From contig JAUNVJ010000031.1 in NCBI GenBank assembly GCA_030537695.1, forward strand, positions 1 through 6,874: a stretch of DNA of 6,874 nucleotides, in the 5' to 3' direction. The notes under the pieces are model-generated. The model worked only from the letters and a program-made list of their open reading frames with translations. It had not been told where the DNA came from and ran no database searches. The position numbers and the translations under genes are program-made. The stretch comes from Tissierellia bacterium. Its GTDB lineage: Bacteria; Bacillota_A; Clostridia; Tissierellales; Peptoniphilaceae. Positions 6,268-6,874 of this stretch are shown in pieces (position 1 is the stretch's first letter; every line of letters starts with the position of its first letter).

Positions 6268-6874
6268 ATGACAAAAGACTTAATCAGAATGAATTATAAG
6301 GAAATGAATACCTTGGATGAGGGATTGACGGAACATTTTCATCAAGGCTATGAAATTATTTTTATCACCGAAGGAAAAGCTCGATTTATCGTCAACGACG
6401 AACCTGGAATTTATAGTAAAAACTCCGTCGTCTTTATCAATAATTTAGTCAAACATCGAATGAGTTTGGAACAAGTTCCCTATTCTCGCTATATGATAAT
6501 CATTGATTCTTCCTTTTTTAATGATTTTATCCAAATTCCCGAAATCCACCTCTTATTTAAGAGTAAACAACAAAATTTTCAAAATGGTGTCTTAATTGAG
6601 CCAGAAGATATGGCCTATGTGAAGGATAAGATTGTCCATCTACAAAATATTTACGATCAGAAAAAGCACTATTGGAAATATGAATTTATTGCTAATTTAT
6701 TCAGTCTTTTAATTTTTATCATACGAGAATATCCCCAAAATTTTCCCACTCAGACCATCGATCGAAACACCCTCTTAATGATTCGGATTCAGCAATTTAT
6801 TGACAGTCACTTTCGATCGGATATCACTTTGGAAAAATTAGCTGACGAATTTTTTATGAGCAAGTACCATTTGA
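6268..6874 (+). CDS. AraC-family transcriptional regulator (N-terminal 202 codons, cut by window edge)
   Basis: This is a divergently transcribed regulator, probably controlling the operon on the other strand. The N-terminal half is a cupin-type sensing domain: HFHQGYEIIFITEGKARFIV (residues 23-42) has the HxH-x-x-x-E-I and later glycine pattern of AraC ligand domains, followed by SVVFINNLVKHRM. After a helical linker, the DNA-binding part begins with IQQFIDSHFRSDITLEKLADEFFMS (starting near residue 174), which is the first helix-turn-helix of the AraC pair. The window ends in the following helix, so the second helix-turn-helix and the stop are missing. ATG 6268 follows TAGGGG (6255-6260) across a run of seven T bases. 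The cupin would bind a small effector, plausibly the imported acid or a product; this is inference. Confidence 0.9.
   Translation, partial: MTKDLIRMNYKEMNTLDEGLTEHFHQGYEIIFITEGKARFIVNDEPGIYSKNSVVFINNLVKHRMSLEQVPYSRYMIIIDSSFFNDFIQIPEIHLLFKSKQQNFQNGVLIEPEDMAYVKDKIVHLQNIYDQKKHYWKYEFIANLFSLLIFIIREYPQNFPTQTIDRNTLLMIRIQQFIDSHFRSDITLEKLADEFFMSKYHL

Overview
The window looks like a low-GC Gram-positive bacterium, most likely an anaerobic Clostridia-type Firmicute. Supporting signs are AT-rich DNA, strong GGAGG ribosome binding sites (including ones serving GTG and TTG starts), a solute-binding protein made as a lipoprotein with an LTAC lipobox, and an oxidoreductase carrying a probable iron-sulfur cysteine cluster. 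No species can be assigned from the sequence alone.

Almost all of the window is one tightly packed minus-strand transcription unit, read from right to left. Its order is an Old Yellow Enzyme family FMN/Fe-S oxidoreductase (4747-6123), a short-chain dehydrogenase (4002-4754), a large fumarate-reductase-type FAD flavoprotein (2000-4000), then the three parts of a tripartite (TRAP) carboxylate transporter: binding protein DctP (957-2000), small membrane subunit DctQ (421-918) and large permease DctM (1-424, cut by the window edge). Genes overlap by 1 to 8 bases or are separated by a single base, except for a 38-base gap between dctP and dctQ. An AraC-family regulator gene (6268 to the right edge, truncated) reads the other way.

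The 144-base intergenic region between the regulator and the operon is rich in signals. It holds a 9-bp direct repeat with an exact 21-bp period, the spacing expected for an AraC-type activator. This is interwoven with an 11-bp-arm inverted repeat and next to a TATAAT box facing the operon with only a weak -35 element. This fits an operon switched on by the divergent regulator.

Read together, the genes suggest uptake of an organic acid by the TRAP system, followed by cytoplasmic redox steps: an OYE-type ene-reductase, a ketone/alcohol-interconverting SDR, and an FrdA-type flavoenzyme acting on a C=C bond next to a carboxylate or carbonyl. The substrate is not identifiable from sequence. The combination of two different classes of C=C oxidoreductase, one SDR and a dedicated importer under one regulator is the most interesting feature, and may be an undescribed anaerobic route for an unsaturated or cyclic carboxylate. 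No tRNA, rRNA, CRISPR or mobile element was seen.
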